A stretch of 64,000 nt of DNA from Agromyces bauzanensis (GCF_014645655.1 NZ_BMMD01000001.1:90229-154228), one strand, 5' to 3'; counted from the first letter of the stretch, positions 42,884 to 53,175 are shown. Notes: generated from the sequence alone by a model not told the origin. Numbers and translations: made by a program.

Positions 42884-43336
42884 ATGCCGACCCTGCCCGC
42901 CACGACCCGTGCCGTGATCGCCGTCGCGATCGCCGGCGTCACCGCCTCGCTCCTCACCGGCTGCTTCGCCAACCCGGTGGAGGAGCTCGTGAACCGCAGC
43001 GTCGAGGAAGCGGTCGAGGGCGCCACGGGCGGCGACGTGAGCCTCACGGGCGAGCTCCCCGCGGACTTCCCGACCGAGGTCCCCGTGATCGAGGGCAAGA
43101 TCGGCCTGTCCGCCGGTGCGGGCGGGACCGAGGGCTGGATCGTCGCGATCACGTCGTCGTCGAACGATGCGATGGCCGAGGCGGCCGCCGCGCTGGAGGC
43201 GGCCGGCTACACGGAGGACACCTCCGTCTCCGGTGGCGAGCTGGGGGCCAAGGTCTATACGGGCTCCGGGTACCTGGTGCTGCTCGCGGGCGAGGGCGGC
43301 ACCGTCTCGTACACGGTGACGCCGACGGCGCAGTGA
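42884..43336 (+). CDS. Small lipoprotein of unknown function
   Basis: A 150-residue protein with a signal peptide and lipobox [11 protein letters not shown] (Cys at about residue 27). The mature part contains [16 protein letters not shown] and [18 protein letters not shown] and is probably a small all-beta domain displayed on the outer face of the membrane. Such lipoproteins are common in Microbacteriaceae but have no known role. CGAGGAG lies seven bases before the ATG. The stop overlaps the next gene (GTGA), so the two are translated together. Confidence 0.8.
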   Translation: MPTLPATTRAVIAVAIAGVTASLLTGCFANPVEELVNRSVEEAVEGATGGDVSLTGELPADFPTEVPVIEGKIGLSAGAGGTEGWIVAITSSSNDAMAEAAAALEAAGYTEDTSVSGGELGAKVYTGSGYLVLLAGEGGTVSYTVTPTAQ

Positions 43337-43743
43337 CCGGCGCCGGCGCCCCGGCGACACGGGCCGCTCGCGCCGGCACGGTCACACTGGCGTTCGTCGT
43401 GGGGATCATCTACGGGTCGGTTGCGACCATCGGCCATCGCAACGAGCTGCGGGTCGGCGAACTCGTCATCCCGTGGGGGCTCGTCGCGGCGATCCTCGGC
43501 GTGCTCGCGCTCCTCGTCGGGATACGACTCGTCGCGGGCGGTCGTCTCGCCGCGGCAGGCGCCGCGGCCGGCATCCTCGGCACGGTGGCGCTGCTCACGT
43601 TGCCGGGCCGCGGCGGCTCGGTGCTGATCGCGGGCGACCTCGTCGGCACGATCTGGGCAGTTGCGCCCGCGCTCGTCGCCGTGTTCGTGGTTGCGTGGCC
43701 CAAGCTGCCCGCACGCCGCCGGTCGACAGCCGGGGCCGCATAG
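43333..43743 (+). CDS. Four-helix membrane protein of unknown function
   Basis: A 136-residue integral membrane protein with four hydrophobic helices ([54 protein letters not shown] and [15 protein letters not shown]). It resembles the small DUF6113-like proteins that accompany fdxA in actinobacteria, although I am not sure of that name. The GTG overlaps the lipoprotein stop by four bases. fdxA starts 38 bases downstream with its own -10-like TAGACT (43741-43746) and ribosome site. Confidence 0.75.
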   Translation: MTGAGAPATRAARAGTVTLAFVVGIIYGSVATIGHRNELRVGELVIPWGLVAAILGVLALLVGIRLVAGGRLAAAGAAAGILGTVALLTLPGRGGSVLIAGDLVGTIWAVAPALVAVFVVAWPKLPARRRSTAGAA

Positions 43744-43781
43744 ACTGGAGTCCCACCCTTCCGAGAGGACAGCGAGCCAAC

Positions 43782-44102
43782 GTGACCTACGTCATCGCCC
43801 TGCCGTGCGTAGATGTCAAAGACCGCGCCTGCGTCGACGAATGCCCCGTCGACTGCATCTACGAGGGTGAACGCTCGCTCTACATCCACCCTGACGAGTG
43901 CGTCGACTGCGGGGCCTGCGAGCCCGTATGCCCCGTCGAGGCGATCTATTACGAGGACGACCTGCCCGAGGAGTGGGCCGACTACTACAAGGCGAACGTC
44001 GAGTTCTTCGACGACATCGGTTCACCAGGCGGCGCCGCGAAGGTCGGCGTGATCCCGAAGGACCACCCGCTCGTCGCCGCCCTGCCGCCGCAGGTGCACT
44101 GA
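43782..44102 (+). CDS. fdxA: Seven-iron ferredoxin
   Basis: A 106-residue FdxA with cysteines at 9, 17, 21, 25, 40, 43, 46 and 50. The first group ([17 protein letters not shown]) and the [12 protein letters not shown] group bind a [3Fe-4S] and a [4Fe-4S] cluster as in Mycobacterium and Thermus ferredoxins. The C-terminal tail [15 protein letters not shown] is typical. It is a cytosolic low-potential electron carrier. GAGAGGAC lies 12 bases before the GTG. dapC starts three bases after its stop, the usual fdxA-dapC pair of actinobacteria. Confidence 0.95.
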   Translation: MTYVIALPCVDVKDRACVDECPVDCIYEGERSLYIHPDECVDCGACEPVCPVEAIYYEDDLPEEWADYYKANVEFFDDIGSPGGAAKVGVIPKDHPLVAALPPQVH

Positions 44103-44104
44103 GC

Positions 44105-45220
44105 ATGGCGCGCGGCGAGCTGCCCGACTATCCGTGGGACCTGATGGGTCCGTATCGCGAACGGGCGGCGGCGCACCGCGACGGGCTCGTGGACCTGTCG
44201 ATCGGGTCGCCCGTCGACCCGACCCCCGCCGTCGTGCGGGACGCGCTCGCGGCGGCGACGGACGCGCACGCCTACCCGAGCACCGTCGGCACGCCCGAGC
44301 TGCGCGCGGAGATTGTGCGCTGGTTCGAGCGTCGACGAGGCGTCGGCGGACTCACGGAGGCGAACGTCCTGCCCACCATCGGGTCGAAGGAGCTCGTCGC
44401 GCTGCTGCCGTTCCTGCTGGGGCTCGGCGAGGGCGATGTGGTGGTGCATCCGCGCGCCGCCTACCCGAGCTACGAGATGGGTGCGGTACTCGCCGGCGCG
44501 ACCGCCAAGTCGTCCGACGACCCGGCGGAGTGGCCGGAGCAGACCCGGCTCGTATGGCTGAACAGCCCGGGCAATCCCGATGGGCGGGTGCTCACGATCG
44601 AGGAGCTCCGTGCCGCGCGGGCCCGTGCACGCGAGCTCGGCGCCGTCATCGTCGGCGACGAGTGCTACGCGGAACTCGGCTGGGAGGGGCGCTGGGCCGA
44701 GGAGCGCGTGCCGAGCCTGCTCGACCCCGCCGTGACCGGCGGCGACCGCCGCGACACGCTTGCCATCTACTCGCTGTCGAAGCAGTCCAACATGGCCGGC
44801 TACCGTGCGGCCTTCGTCGCCGGATGCCGCACCGTGATCGCCCGGCTCACGAACGTCCGCAAGCACGCGGGCCTCATGCTGCCCCAGCCGCTGCAGCACG
44901 CGATGGTCGCTGCCCTGCGCGACGACCTGCACGTGGCGGAGCAGAAGGAGCGCTATCGCGCACGCCGCGCCACGCTGAAGTCGGCGGTCGAGTCGGCCGG
45001 CTTCCGCGTCGACCACAGCGAGGCGGGCCTCTACCTGTGGGCGACCGAGGGCCGCGACGCGTGGGACAGCCTCCGCCGGCTCGCCGACCTCGGCATCCTC
45101 GGCGGTCCGGGCCACTTCTACGGCGTGCACCATCCCGAGCACGTGCGGCTCTCCCTCACCGCCACCGACGAGCGGATCTCGTCCGCGGCCGAGCGGTTGC
45201 GGGCCGCCGCTCGCGCCTGA
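44105..45220 (+). CDS. dapC: Succinyldiaminopimelate aminotransferase
   Basis: A 371-residue fold type I aminotransferase with VDLSIGSPVDPTPAVV at the N-terminus, LVWLNSPGNPDGRVL, the cofactor Asp in VIVGDECYAELGW, and the PLP Lys in YSLSKQSNMAGYRAAF. These blocks and the fdxA neighbour define actinobacterial DapC, which makes N-succinyl-LL-2,6-diaminopimelate from the keto acid. It acts between DapD and DapE, both encoded about 5 kb downstream. The ATG starts three bases after fdxA, so translation is likely coupled. Confidence 0.94.
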   Translation: MARGELPDYPWDLMGPYRERAAAHRDGLVDLSIGSPVDPTPAVVRDALAAATDAHAYPSTVGTPELRAEIVRWFERRRGVGGLTEANVLPTIGSKELVALLPFLLGLGEGDVVVHPRAAYPSYEMGAVLAGATAKSSDDPAEWPEQTRLVWLNSPGNPDGRVLTIEELRAARARARELGAVIVGDECYAELGWEGRWAEERVPSLLDPAVTGGDRRDTLAIYSLSKQSNMAGYRAAFVAGCRTVIARLTNVRKHAGLMLPQPLQHAMVAALRDDLHVAEQKERYRARRATLKSAVESAGFRVDHSEAGLYLWATEGRDAWDSLRRLADLGILGGPGHFYGVHHPEHVRLSLTATDERISSAAERLRAAARA

Positions 45221-45376
45221 CACGCCGCCTGTGCAGTCGATCCAACGGAAGCGGTCACCTCTTGGCGGATGTCACAGTGTGCCCGGACCGCGTCTAGGCT
45301 GTATTCGGGCGGCGGCCACCCACGGCCCCGGACCGGAAAGCAGGTGACCGCGCAAGTGACGATCACAGGAGGCGCC

Positions 45377-46687
45377 GTGAGCGACGTCGTGAACCAGGCG
45401 ACCGGGCAGCACCCCGGGAATGCCACCCTCAGCTTCCCCGGCGGCACCGCCGAGTTCCCCATCCTCCAGGCGGTCGACGGCAACTCGAGCATCGACCTGT
45501 CGACCCTCACCCGGCAGACCGGCCTGACGGCACTCGACTACGGCTTCGTCAACACGGCGTCGACGCAGTCGGAGATCACCTACATCGACGGCGAGCAGGG
45601 GATCCTCCGGTACCGCGGCTTCCCGATCGAGCAGCTCGCCCAGCACTCGACCTACCTCGAGGTGGCATGGCTGCTGCTCTACGGCAGCCTGCCGACCGCC
45701 GACGAGCTCGGCGAGTTCGACGAGAGGATCCGCCGCCACACGCTCCTGCATGAGGACCTGAAGCGCTTCTTCTCGGCGCTGCCGCACACCGCGCACCCGA
45801 TGTCGGTGCTCTCCAGCGCGGTCTCTGCGCTCTCCACCTTCTACGAGGACTCGTCGGACCCGCACGACCTGCACGACATCGAGCTGACGATGATCCGGCT
45901 CCTCGCGAAGCTGCCGGTCATCGCCGCGTACGCGCACAAGAAGAGCATCGGGCAGGCCTTCCTGTATCCCGACAACTCGCTGAGCTTCGTCGACAACTTC
46001 CTGCGCCTGAACTTCGGCAACATGGCCGAGCCGTACGTCATCGACCCGGTGCTGTCGAAGGCGCTCGACCGCCTGCTCATCCTCCATGAGGACCACGAGC
46101 AGAACGCGTCGACGTCGACGGTGCGGCTCGTGGGCTCCACGGGCGCGAACCTGTATGCCTCGATCTCGGCGGGCATCCAGGCCCTCTCGGGCCCCCTGCA
46201 CGGCGGGGCGAACGAGGCGGTGCTGCAGATGCTCGCGCAGATCCGCGACTCGGGCGAGGGCGTGGCGAAGTTCGTCGAGCGCGTCAAGCGCAAGGAGGAC
46301 GGCGTGAAGCTCATGGGCTTCGGCCACCGCGTCTACAAGAACTACGACCCGCGCGCGCGACTGGTGAAGGAGTCGGCCGACGAGGTGCTCGCCGGGCTCG
46401 GCGTGAACGACCAGCTGCTCGACCTCGCGAAGGAGCTCGAGCAGATCGCCCTCGAGGACGACTACTTCAAGGAGCGTCGCCTCTACCCGAACGTGGACTT
46501 CTACACGGGTGTCATCTACAAGGCGATGGGCTTCCCGATGCGCATGTTCACCGTGCTCTTCGCGATCGGCCGGCTTCCCGGCTGGATGGCGCACTGGCGC
46601 GAGATGAACCTCGACCCGCAGACCAAGATCGGCCGCCCGCAGCAGCTCTACGTGGGCGAGCCCGAGCGTCGCTACCCCGGCGCCTGA
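45377..46687 (+). CDS. gltA: Citrate synthase
   Basis: A 436-residue type II (hexameric-length) citrate synthase. Catalytic residues are visible: His in GPLHGGANEAV, His in MGFGHRVYKNYDPR and Asp in NVDFYTGVIYKAMG. The substrate loop LILHEDHEQNASTSTVRLVGS and the N-terminal TQSEITYIDGEQGILRYRG are standard. It condenses acetyl-CoA and oxaloacetate. I choose the GTG at 45377 because AGGAGG precedes it by four bases; an earlier in-frame GTG would add seven residues. TAGGCT at 45295-45300 may be the -10 box. Confidence 0.96.
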   Translation: MSDVVNQATGQHPGNATLSFPGGTAEFPILQAVDGNSSIDLSTLTRQTGLTALDYGFVNTASTQSEITYIDGEQGILRYRGFPIEQLAQHSTYLEVAWLLLYGSLPTADELGEFDERIRRHTLLHEDLKRFFSALPHTAHPMSVLSSAVSALSTFYEDSSDPHDLHDIELTMIRLLAKLPVIAAYAHKKSIGQAFLYPDNSLSFVDNFLRLNFGNMAEPYVIDPVLSKALDRLLILHEDHEQNASTSTVRLVGSTGANLYASISAGIQALSGPLHGGANEAVLQMLAQIRDSGEGVAKFVERVKRKEDGVKLMGFGHRVYKNYDPRARLVKESADEVLAGLGVNDQLLDLAKELEQIALEDDYFKERRLYPNVDFYTGVIYKAMGFPMRMFTVLFAIGRLPGWMAHWREMNLDPQTKIGRPQQLYVGEPERRYPGA

Positions 46688-46712
46688 GCCGCCGGCCGAC
46701 GGCGCACCGCCG

Positions 46713-49298
46713 TCAGTCGGTGCCGGCCGGGCGCAGGTGCAGCGTGTCGTGCGAGGCGTCCTTCACGGCGGCGAGCGTGAACGGCCACGCGCGTGTCTCG
46801 CCGCGCTGCCAGAGGGTCGCCTGGTCGTCGTAGTGCGGGTGGAACGCGTGGCCTGACGCGCCGGTGAGGTTCACCCACCTCGAGGCGTCGAAGTCGCCCA
46901 GGTCGACGACCATGCGCATCGACGGAACCCAGTCCACCTCGTACCCGGCACTGGCATCCCAGCCGATGGCGTTCACGATGTCCGAGCCGCCGCCGAGCTC
47001 ATACGGCCCGCGGTTGAAGAGCCACTCGATCGGGGCGATGCCCGACTCGCCGAAGGTCTGGTTCGTGAGCGTCAGCGTGTGCAGCCGGCCCCAGCGCCAC
47101 GAGTCGGTCCGCGTCCCCATTCGGTCGGATGCCTCCGCCCACGCCGCCCCGAGGGCGTGCTCGATCACGGCGTCACGACCGGTCGCCCCGTGGGCCTCAT
47201 TCGTCCACCAGCGGGCGTCGGGCTCGTCGAGGAGGTCGCCGACGACCGTGAACCAGCGATCGCCGCCCTTCGGCCTCGTGGCCTCCGGGAGCGTGCCGAA
47301 CATGTCGTCGAGGAGGTTGCGCCAGAACACCGCGAAGTACGCCGCCTCGGCGCTGTCGGTGTCGGTGCGTCCGTCCCATCCGTCGAGCAGGGCGGCACCG
47401 CGTGCGGCGTCGCCGTCCAACTCGAGCTCTGCGATCACGGGGAGCAGGGCGGAGGCGTTCGCGTCGAGCGTGTCGAGCTGGATCTCGGCGAGGTCGCCGG
47501 TCGTGAGCTTCGCGCCCGCGGCGATGCGCTCGTCGAGCAGTCGCTCGATGCCCTCGGCGCGGTACCCGTGATCCCAGTCCTTGGTGAGCATCGGGCCGTT
47601 CGCGCTCACGGGGTTGTTCGCGGTGACGAGGTACCCGCGTTCGGGGTTCCGCACGGAGGGCAGCTCGTCGAACGGCACGGTTCCCGACCAGCCGTTCGCG
47701 CTCGTCCACCCGGGCAGCGGCATCGTGCCGTCACCGGCCTTCCTGATGGGGATCCGTCCGGGTGCCTGGTAGCCGATGTTGCCGTCCACGTCGGCGTAGA
47801 CCAGGTTCTGCGCGGGCACTTCGAACAGCGCGGCCGCCTCGCGGAATCCGTCCCAGTCGCGCGCGCGGTTCATGGCGAAGACGGCTCGAGCGGTGTTGCC
47901 GGGCGTGAGCGCCGTCCACTGCAGCGAGACCGCGTAGTCGGCCTCGGCCTCGGGCTCGCCGGATGCCGCGGGGTGGCCGTCGGCGATGGCGGCGTAGTCG
48001 CCTCCGGCGTCGCTCACGACGGGCCCGCGCGCGGTGGAGCGCACCGTCACGGTGACCGGGTCGCTGTCCGCGACGGCGATGACCTCCTCGCGGATCGTGA
48101 GCGGCACCATCGCGCCGTCGAGCTCGTAGGAGTCGCCCTCGACGCGCTCGAGGTAGAGGTCGGCGACGTCGGGACCGAGGTTGGTGAGACCCCAGGCGAT
48201 GCGGTCGTTGTGGCCGATGACGACACCGGGCAGCCCCGAGAACGTGAAGCCGGCGACATCGAATGCGCAACCGTCTCGGAGTTCGACGCAGTGCAGGCCC
48301 ATCTGCGTCCAGATCGAGGGCAGCGCGGGACCGAGGTGGGGGTCGTTTGCGAGCAGCGGCATCCCCGACTCCGTGTGGGCGCCCGACACGACCCAGGAGT
48401 TGGAGCCGAGGTCGCCGCCCTCGGGCCCGAGCAGGTCGGGGATGCCGTCGAGCACGGCGCGGAGCGAGGCGAGCGGCGCGGCGTACGCCGCGGCGTCGAC
48501 GGCAGGGACATCCGCCGCCGTCTCAGCCTCGTCGGAGGCGGAGAGCGAAGCCACGTCGGCGGCCGCCGGGGCCGCGGAGGCACCGTCGACGATCGTGGGC
48601 CGCGCACCCCACGCGAACTCGGGATGGAGGCGTGCGATCTCCTCGGGCGGCAGCGCGGTCGCGAGGATGGCGCGGTCGATCTCGTCGCCGAGGTTCGACC
48701 TGAGGTCCCAGGCCATCGCCTTCAGCCACGCGATGGAGTCGACGGGCGACCACGGCTCGGGGGAGTAGCCGGGGTTCTGCAACCCGAGCACGACGTACTC
48801 GAGCGACAGGTCGGCGCCCTCGTGCTCGGCGATGTAGGCGTTCACGCCGTCGGCGTAGGCCTCGTAGTGGGCGCGCGATGCGTCGTCGAGGAGCTCGAAC
48901 TCCTGTTCGGCGATGCCACGCCAGTCGAGGGCGCGGATGAACGCGTCGGTGGCGACCTGCGATTCGCCGAAGAGCTCGGCGAGCCGACCCGCCGTGACGT
49001 GCCGGCGGAAGTCCATCTCCCAGAACCGGTCCTGCGCGTGCACGTACCCCTGGGCGAAGAAGAGGTCGTGGTCGCTCTCGGCGACGAGTTGCGGAACCCC
49101 GGCGTCGTCGCGGTACACCGTGACGGCGGCCGTGAGCCCCGCCGCCTCGATGCGGCCGGCGGTCGTCGGGAACGAGCGCTGCACCGTCCACCAGCCGAAC
49201 CCCGCGGCCGCGACGGCGAGCACGAGCACGCCGACGAGCAGGACGGTCAGGAACCGGAGGCCCCGATGCCGGCGGGTTCGGGGTGCGTCGGTACCCAC
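46713..49298 (-). CDS. Penicillin acylase family protein
   Basis: An 861-residue Ntn-hydrolase precursor anchored by an N-terminal helix (LRFLTVLLVGVLVLAVAAAG). The alpha part contains DLFFAQGYVHAQDRFWEMDF, and the autocleavage site is GSNSWVV, where the second Ser becomes the N-terminal nucleophile of the beta chain. GLPGVVIGHNDRIAWGLTN and PVSANGPMLT-like blocks follow. It hydrolyses amides; in this clade acyl-homoserine lactones or unknown amides are candidates. It faces outward. GAAGGAG precedes the GTG start. Length fits the family. Confidence 0.9.
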   Translation of the reverse strand: MGTDAPRTRRHRGLRFLTVLLVGVLVLAVAAAGFGWWTVQRSFPTTAGRIEAAGLTAAVTVYRDDAGVPQLVAESDHDLFFAQGYVHAQDRFWEMDFRRHVTAGRLAELFGESQVATDAFIRALDWRGIAEQEFELLDDASRAHYEAYADGVNAYIAEHEGADLSLEYVVLGLQNPGYSPEPWSPVDSIAWLKAMAWDLRSNLGDEIDRAILATALPPEEIARLHPEFAWGARPTIVDGASAAPAAADVASLSASDEAETAADVPAVDAAAYAAPLASLRAVLDGIPDLLGPEGGDLGSNSWVVSGAHTESGMPLLANDPHLGPALPSIWTQMGLHCVELRDGCAFDVAGFTFSGLPGVVIGHNDRIAWGLTNLGPDVADLYLERVEGDSYELDGAMVPLTIREEVIAVADSDPVTVTVRSTARGPVVSDAGGDYAAIADGHPAASGEPEAEADYAVSLQWTALTPGNTARAVFAMNRARDWDGFREAAALFEVPAQNLVYADVDGNIGYQAPGRIPIRKAGDGTMPLPGWTSANGWSGTVPFDELPSVRNPERGYLVTANNPVSANGPMLTKDWDHGYRAEGIERLLDERIAAGAKLTTGDLAEIQLDTLDANASALLPVIAELELDGDAARGAALLDGWDGRTDTDSAEAAYFAVFWRNLLDDMFGTLPEATRPKGGDRWFTVVGDLLDEPDARWWTNEAHGATGRDAVIEHALGAAWAEASDRMGTRTDSWRWGRLHTLTLTNQTFGESGIAPIEWLFNRGPYELGGGSDIVNAIGWDASAGYEVDWVPSMRMVVDLGDFDASRWVNLTGASGHAFHPHYDDQATLWQRGETRAWPFTLAAVKDASHDTLHLRPAGTD

Positions 49299-49413
49299 AT
49301 CACTCCTTCGTGCTGCGCATGACGAAGACCGCCCGGCGGGGGCCTGAGCACACCACTGTACCCCGCCCCGAGGGTCGAACAGCGCCGCCGAAGGCGCGCG
49401 TTTCGAGACCGCG

Positions 49414-50394
49414 TCAGGCGTGCAGCGCGGCGTTCAGTGCGACGCCGTCGCCCGAGCGCGAGAGCACCTCGACCTGCCCGTTGAGCGAGTTGCGCCGGAA
49501 GAGCAGGTTCGGCACTCCCGAGAGCTCGATCGCCTTCACGGTGCGGCCCGGCTCGCCCGAGCGGCCGAGCACGATGACCTTCGTGCCCGCGGTCACGTAG
49601 AGGCCTGCCTCGACGACCGAGTCGTCGCCGATCGAGATGCCGATGCCCGAGTTCGCGCCCAGCAGGGCGCGCTCGCCGATCGACACCCGCTCGGTGCCGC
49701 CGCCCGAGAGCGTGCCCATGATGGACGCGCCGCCGCCGATGTCGCTGCCGTCGCCGACCACGACGCCCTGCGAGATCCGACCCTCGACCATCGAGGCGCC
49801 GAGCGTGCCCGCGTTGAAGTTCACGAAGCCCTCGTGCATGACGGTCGTGCCGGGCGCGAGGTGCGCGCCGAGGCGCACGCGCGCGGCATCCGCGATGCGC
49901 ACCCGCTCGGGCGTCACGTAGTCGAGCAGGCGGGGGAACTTGTCGAGCCCCGTCGCGTGGATGCCGGCCCGCTGGAGCCGCGGGCGGAGTCGGTCGAAGT
50001 CGGCCGGATGCACCGGGCCCGCGTTCGTCCAGACCACGGCGGGCAGGTGCCCGAAGACCCCGTCGAGGTTCAGCTCGTTGGGTCGCACGACGAGGTGCGA
50101 GAGCAGGTGCAGCCGCAGGTACGCGTCGGCGGTGCCTGCGGGCGCGGCGTCGAGGTCGATGGTCGTCGTGACGGGTCGCACCATGACGGCTCGCCGCACG
50201 TCGGGTCCCGCGAACTCGTCAAGGTCCGCGAACGCGGTTCGACCCGCGGAGGAGGCGGATGCCTCGTCGGGAGTGCCGAGCGCGGGGGCGGGGTACCAGG
50301 CGTCGAGCACCGTGCCGTCGGCGGCGACCGTCTCGAGACCGTGGCCCCACGCCACGCGACGGGCAGGGGAGGAGGCGGAGTCGGTGGCGGGCAT
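49414..50394 (-). CDS. dapD: Tetrahydrodipicolinate N-succinyltransferase
   Basis: A 326-residue acyltransferase with a left-handed beta helix in its second half (hexapeptide repeats such as [20 protein letters not shown] and [19 protein letters not shown]). The N-terminal [11 protein letters not shown] and [15 protein letters not shown] segments identify the actinobacterial DapD type, which differs from E. coli DapD. It transfers succinyl from succinyl-CoA to tetrahydrodipicolinate. Divergent from dapE, with 82 bases between start codons, so the two may share regulation. Confidence 0.94.
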   Translation of the reverse strand: MPATDSASSPARRVAWGHGLETVAADGTVLDAWYPAPALGTPDEASASSAGRTAFADLDEFAGPDVRRAVMVRPVTTTIDLDAAPAGTADAYLRLHLLSHLVVRPNELNLDGVFGHLPAVVWTNAGPVHPADFDRLRPRLQRAGIHATGLDKFPRLLDYVTPERVRIADAARVRLGAHLAPGTTVMHEGFVNFNAGTLGASMVEGRISQGVVVGDGSDIGGGASIMGTLSGGGTERVSIGERALLGANSGIGISIGDDSVVEAGLYVTAGTKVIVLGRSGEPGRTVKAIELSGVPNLLFRRNSLNGQVEVLSRSGDGVALNAALHA

Positions 50395-50476
50395 GCCTCA
50401 AGCGTATCGGCGCGGGCGCGCGCCCGAGGGCTGCACGACGACGTGGACAGGGGCGGGGCATCCGTAGACTCGAGGC

Positions 50477-51577
50477 ATGCCGACCTCCGCCTCGTCCCGG
50501 CCCCCGCTCGACCTCACCGCCGACTCGGTCGCCATCACGCAGGCGATCTGCGACGTGCCGAGCGTCTCGGGTGACGAGCGGGCGCTCGCCGACCTCGTCG
50601 TCGACGCGCTCGCCGGCGCGGCCCATCTCGAGGTGATCCGCGACGGCGACACGATCGTGGCCCGTACGAACCTCGGCCGCGACCGGCGGGTGGTCATCGC
50701 GGGCCATCTCGACACGGTGCCGATCAACGGCAACGTGCCGACCCGCTTCGAGACCATCGACGGGCAGCGCTACCTGTGGGGTCGCGGCACCGTCGACATG
50801 AAGGCGGGCGTCGCCGTGCAGCTCAAGCTCGCGCTGGAGCTCAGCGACCCGATCGTCGACCTCACCTGGATGTGGTACGACCACGAGGAGGTCTCGGCCG
50901 AGCTCAACGGACTCGGCCGGGTCGCGCGGCACCGGCCCGACCTGTTCGCTGGCGACTTCGCGATCCTCGGCGAGCCGTCGAACGGACGGGTCGAGGGCGG
51001 ATGCAACGGGAACCTGCGCGTGGAGCTTCGCGCGTACGGGCTCCGCGCCCACTCCGCGCGCAGCTGGGTGGGCGAGAACGCCATCCACAAGCTCGCACCG
51101 GCGCTCGAGCGGCTCGCGGCCTACGAGCCCGCGACGGTCGAGGTCGACGGACTCGAGTACCGCGAGGGCCTGAACGCGGTGGGCATCACCGGTGGCATCG
51201 CGGGCAACGTCATCCCCGACGAGGCGATGCTGCACGTGAACTACCGCTTCGCGCCGAACCGCACGGTGGCCGAGGCGATCGAGCATGTCGCCGACCTGTT
51301 CCCCGAGTACGAGCTCACGGTCGTCGACGAGGCCGAGGGCGCACGGCCCGGCCTCGACGACCCGCTCGCGCAGCAGTTCGTGCGAGCCGTGGGCGGCGAG
51401 GCGAAGCCGAAGTACGGGTGGACGGATGTCGCGCGCTTCAGCGCCCTCGGCATCCCGGCCGTGAACTTCGGGCCCGGCGACCCCCTCAAGGCGCATGCCG
51501 ACGACGAGCGCGTGGCGTGCGACCAGATCCTCTCCTGCGAGCGGGCGCTGCGGGCGTGGCTGACCGGCGCCGCCTGA
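50477..51577 (+). CDS. dapE: Succinyldiaminopimelate desuccinylase
   Basis: A 366-residue M20-family zinc peptidase. VIAGHLDTVPINGNVPTR supplies the His and Asp ligands, LWGRGTVDMKAGVAV the bridging Asp, WYDHEEVSAELNGLG the base Glu-Glu pair, and the dimerisation lid with HSARSWVGENAIHKL follows. It cleaves N-succinyl-LL-diaminopimelate, completing the DapC-DapD-DapE branch. The ATG is six bases after TAGACT (50465-50470), so the message is probably leaderless. The following glycosyltransferase starts nine bases after its stop. Confidence 0.95.
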   Translation: MPTSASSRPPLDLTADSVAITQAICDVPSVSGDERALADLVVDALAGAAHLEVIRDGDTIVARTNLGRDRRVVIAGHLDTVPINGNVPTRFETIDGQRYLWGRGTVDMKAGVAVQLKLALELSDPIVDLTWMWYDHEEVSAELNGLGRVARHRPDLFAGDFAILGEPSNGRVEGGCNGNLRVELRAYGLRAHSARSWVGENAIHKLAPALERLAAYEPATVEVDGLEYREGLNAVGITGGIAGNVIPDEAMLHVNYRFAPNRTVAEAIEHVADLFPEYELTVVDEAEGARPGLDDPLAQQFVRAVGGEAKPKYGWTDVARFSALGIPAVNFGPGDPLKAHADDERVACDQILSCERALRAWLTGAA

Positions 51578-51585
51578 GCGGGACC

Positions 51586-52830
51586 GTGACGGGCCGGACC
51601 GTGACGACCGCGCCGCCGGAGCGGGAGCGCGACCCGTTCCGCGCGACGCGCTGGTCGCCGCGCGTGCGCTGGCGACTCGCTCCGTGGTGGGCGAAGGTCG
51701 TGCTCGTGTTCCTCGCCGCGCGCGCGGTCACCACCGTGTTCGTGCTCGTGCTGGCGAGCGTGCAGGAGGCCAACCCGTGGACCGGGGCGCATCCCGACCT
51801 CTTCGAGTACTCCAACCTGTGGGATGCGCGCTGGTACCAGGTCATCCTCTTCAGCGGGTACCCCTCAGAGCTGCCGTTCACCGAAGACGGGCACGTCGCC
51901 GAGAACGCCTGGGCGTTCCTGCCCGTGTACCCGGCGCTCGTCGGGGCGGTGATGCTGTTCGGCGCCTCGTGGAACGTGGCCGCCGTGCTCGTGTCGACGG
52001 CCGCGGGTCTCGGCGCCGCGCTCGTGTTCCACCGCCTCATGTCGCGATTCCTCGAGCCGGATCGCGCGCTCTTCGCCGTCGTGCTGTTCTGCGTCGCCCC
52101 GGTCGCGCCCATCATGCAGTTCGGGTACGCCGAGTCGCTCGGCTTCCTCTGGCTCGCCCTCGCCCTGCTGCTGCTCGTCGATCGCCGCTACGCGTGGCTG
52201 TTCCCGGTGATCGCCGTGTGGTCGTTCACACGCCCCGGCGCGCTCGCCTTCGCGCTCGCCCTCGGGCTGCACTGGGTGTGGCGGTGGCTCAGGCGGGACC
52301 GCGAGGCGTTCGGCGTGCGAGAGCGTGTGCTCGCGGCGTCCGTCGCCCTGTTCGCCGCCGTCGGGGGCCTGGCCTGGCCCGCGATCGTGTGGGCGGCGAC
52401 CGGGGAGCCGCACGGCTACACCGCGACCGAGCTGGCCTGGCGTGCGGCGTACATCGGCTACGAGGAGCTGGTGCCGTTCACGGCGTGGTTCCAGTCGGGA
52501 GGATGGTGGCTCGGCCAACCGCTCGGCACGATCGCGGTGATCGCGCTCGTCATCGCGTACGGGCTCGCGATGGCGTCGCCGGCGGTGCGCCGACTCGGCG
52601 TGGACATCCGGTTCTGGAGCATCGGCTACGTGCTCTACCTGCTGGCCGTGTTCTTCCCCCAATCGAGCACGTTCCGGATCCTCGCCCCGCTGTTCCCGCT
52701 GCTCGGCGCGATCGCGCTCCCGCGCGCGAGGTGGTACCGCTGGGGCATGGTCGGGCTCTTCCTCGTGCTCCAGGTCGGCTGGCTCCTCCTCTGCTGGGGC
52801 ATCGATGGATACGACTGGACCCCGCCGTGA
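51586..52830 (+). CDS. PIG-V-like membrane glycosyltransferase
   Basis: A 414-residue protein with about ten membrane helices. LWDARWYQVILFSGYP is the outside-facing loop after helix 1 that carries the catalytic Asp in C-type (GT39/GT76-like) mannosyltransferases; AENAWAFLPVYPALVG, FGYAESLGFLW and SFTRPGALAFALAL match the PIG-V group. It would transfer a polyprenyl-linked sugar, possibly mannose, onto a membrane glycolipid. Starts at GTG 51586 or GTG 51601 are both in frame with weak ribosome sites. Close spacing suggests co-transcription with dapE. Confidence 0.82.
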   Translation: MTGRTVTTAPPERERDPFRATRWSPRVRWRLAPWWAKVVLVFLAARAVTTVFVLVLASVQEANPWTGAHPDLFEYSNLWDARWYQVILFSGYPSELPFTEDGHVAENAWAFLPVYPALVGAVMLFGASWNVAAVLVSTAAGLGAALVFHRLMSRFLEPDRALFAVVLFCVAPVAPIMQFGYAESLGFLWLALALLLLVDRRYAWLFPVIAVWSFTRPGALAFALALGLHWVWRWLRRDREAFGVRERVLAASVALFAAVGGLAWPAIVWAATGEPHGYTATELAWRAAYIGYEELVPFTAWFQSGGWWLGQPLGTIAVIALVIAYGLAMASPAVRRLGVDIRFWSIGYVLYLLAVFFPQSSTFRILAPLFPLLGAIALPRARWYRWGMVGLFLVLQVGWLLLCWGIDGYDWTPP

Positions 52831-52993
52831 CCGATGCGCCCGTCGCCCTGATGAGGGCTCGAATCGGTCGGGCGCGGGGCGCCTGATGTCGGGTGACGGC
52901 GCCGTGAACGTTGTCCACAGACGCCGCGGCGATTTCCCCGCGCCGCTCGGCATGGCCGATAATGGACAGGTCAGCCACGAAAGGGGTAGCTCA

Positions 52994-53167
52994 ATGGCGG
53001 CCATGAAGCCACGCACCGGAGACGGGCCTATGGAGGCTGTGAAGGAGGGTCGCCTCATCATCGTGCGGGTTCCGCTCGAGGGGGGTGGCCGCCTCGTCGT
53101 CTCGGTGAACGACGCTGAGGCCAAGGAGCTCTACGACGTCCTCGGCGGCGTCGTGAACCCCGCCTGA
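52994..53167 (+). CDS. DUF3117 domain-containing protein
   Basis: A 57-residue protein starting MAAMKPRTGDGPMEAVKEGR, with VPLEGGGRLVVSVNDAEAKEL as its middle. This tiny protein is nearly invariant across actinobacteria and its function is not known. AAGGGG lies seven bases before the ATG. The stop is eight bases from the end of the convergent O-methyltransferase gene. Confidence 0.92.
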   Translation: MAAMKPRTGDGPMEAVKEGRLIIVRVPLEGGGRLVVSVNDAEAKELYDVLGGVVNPA

Positions 53168-53175
53168 GGCGAGGG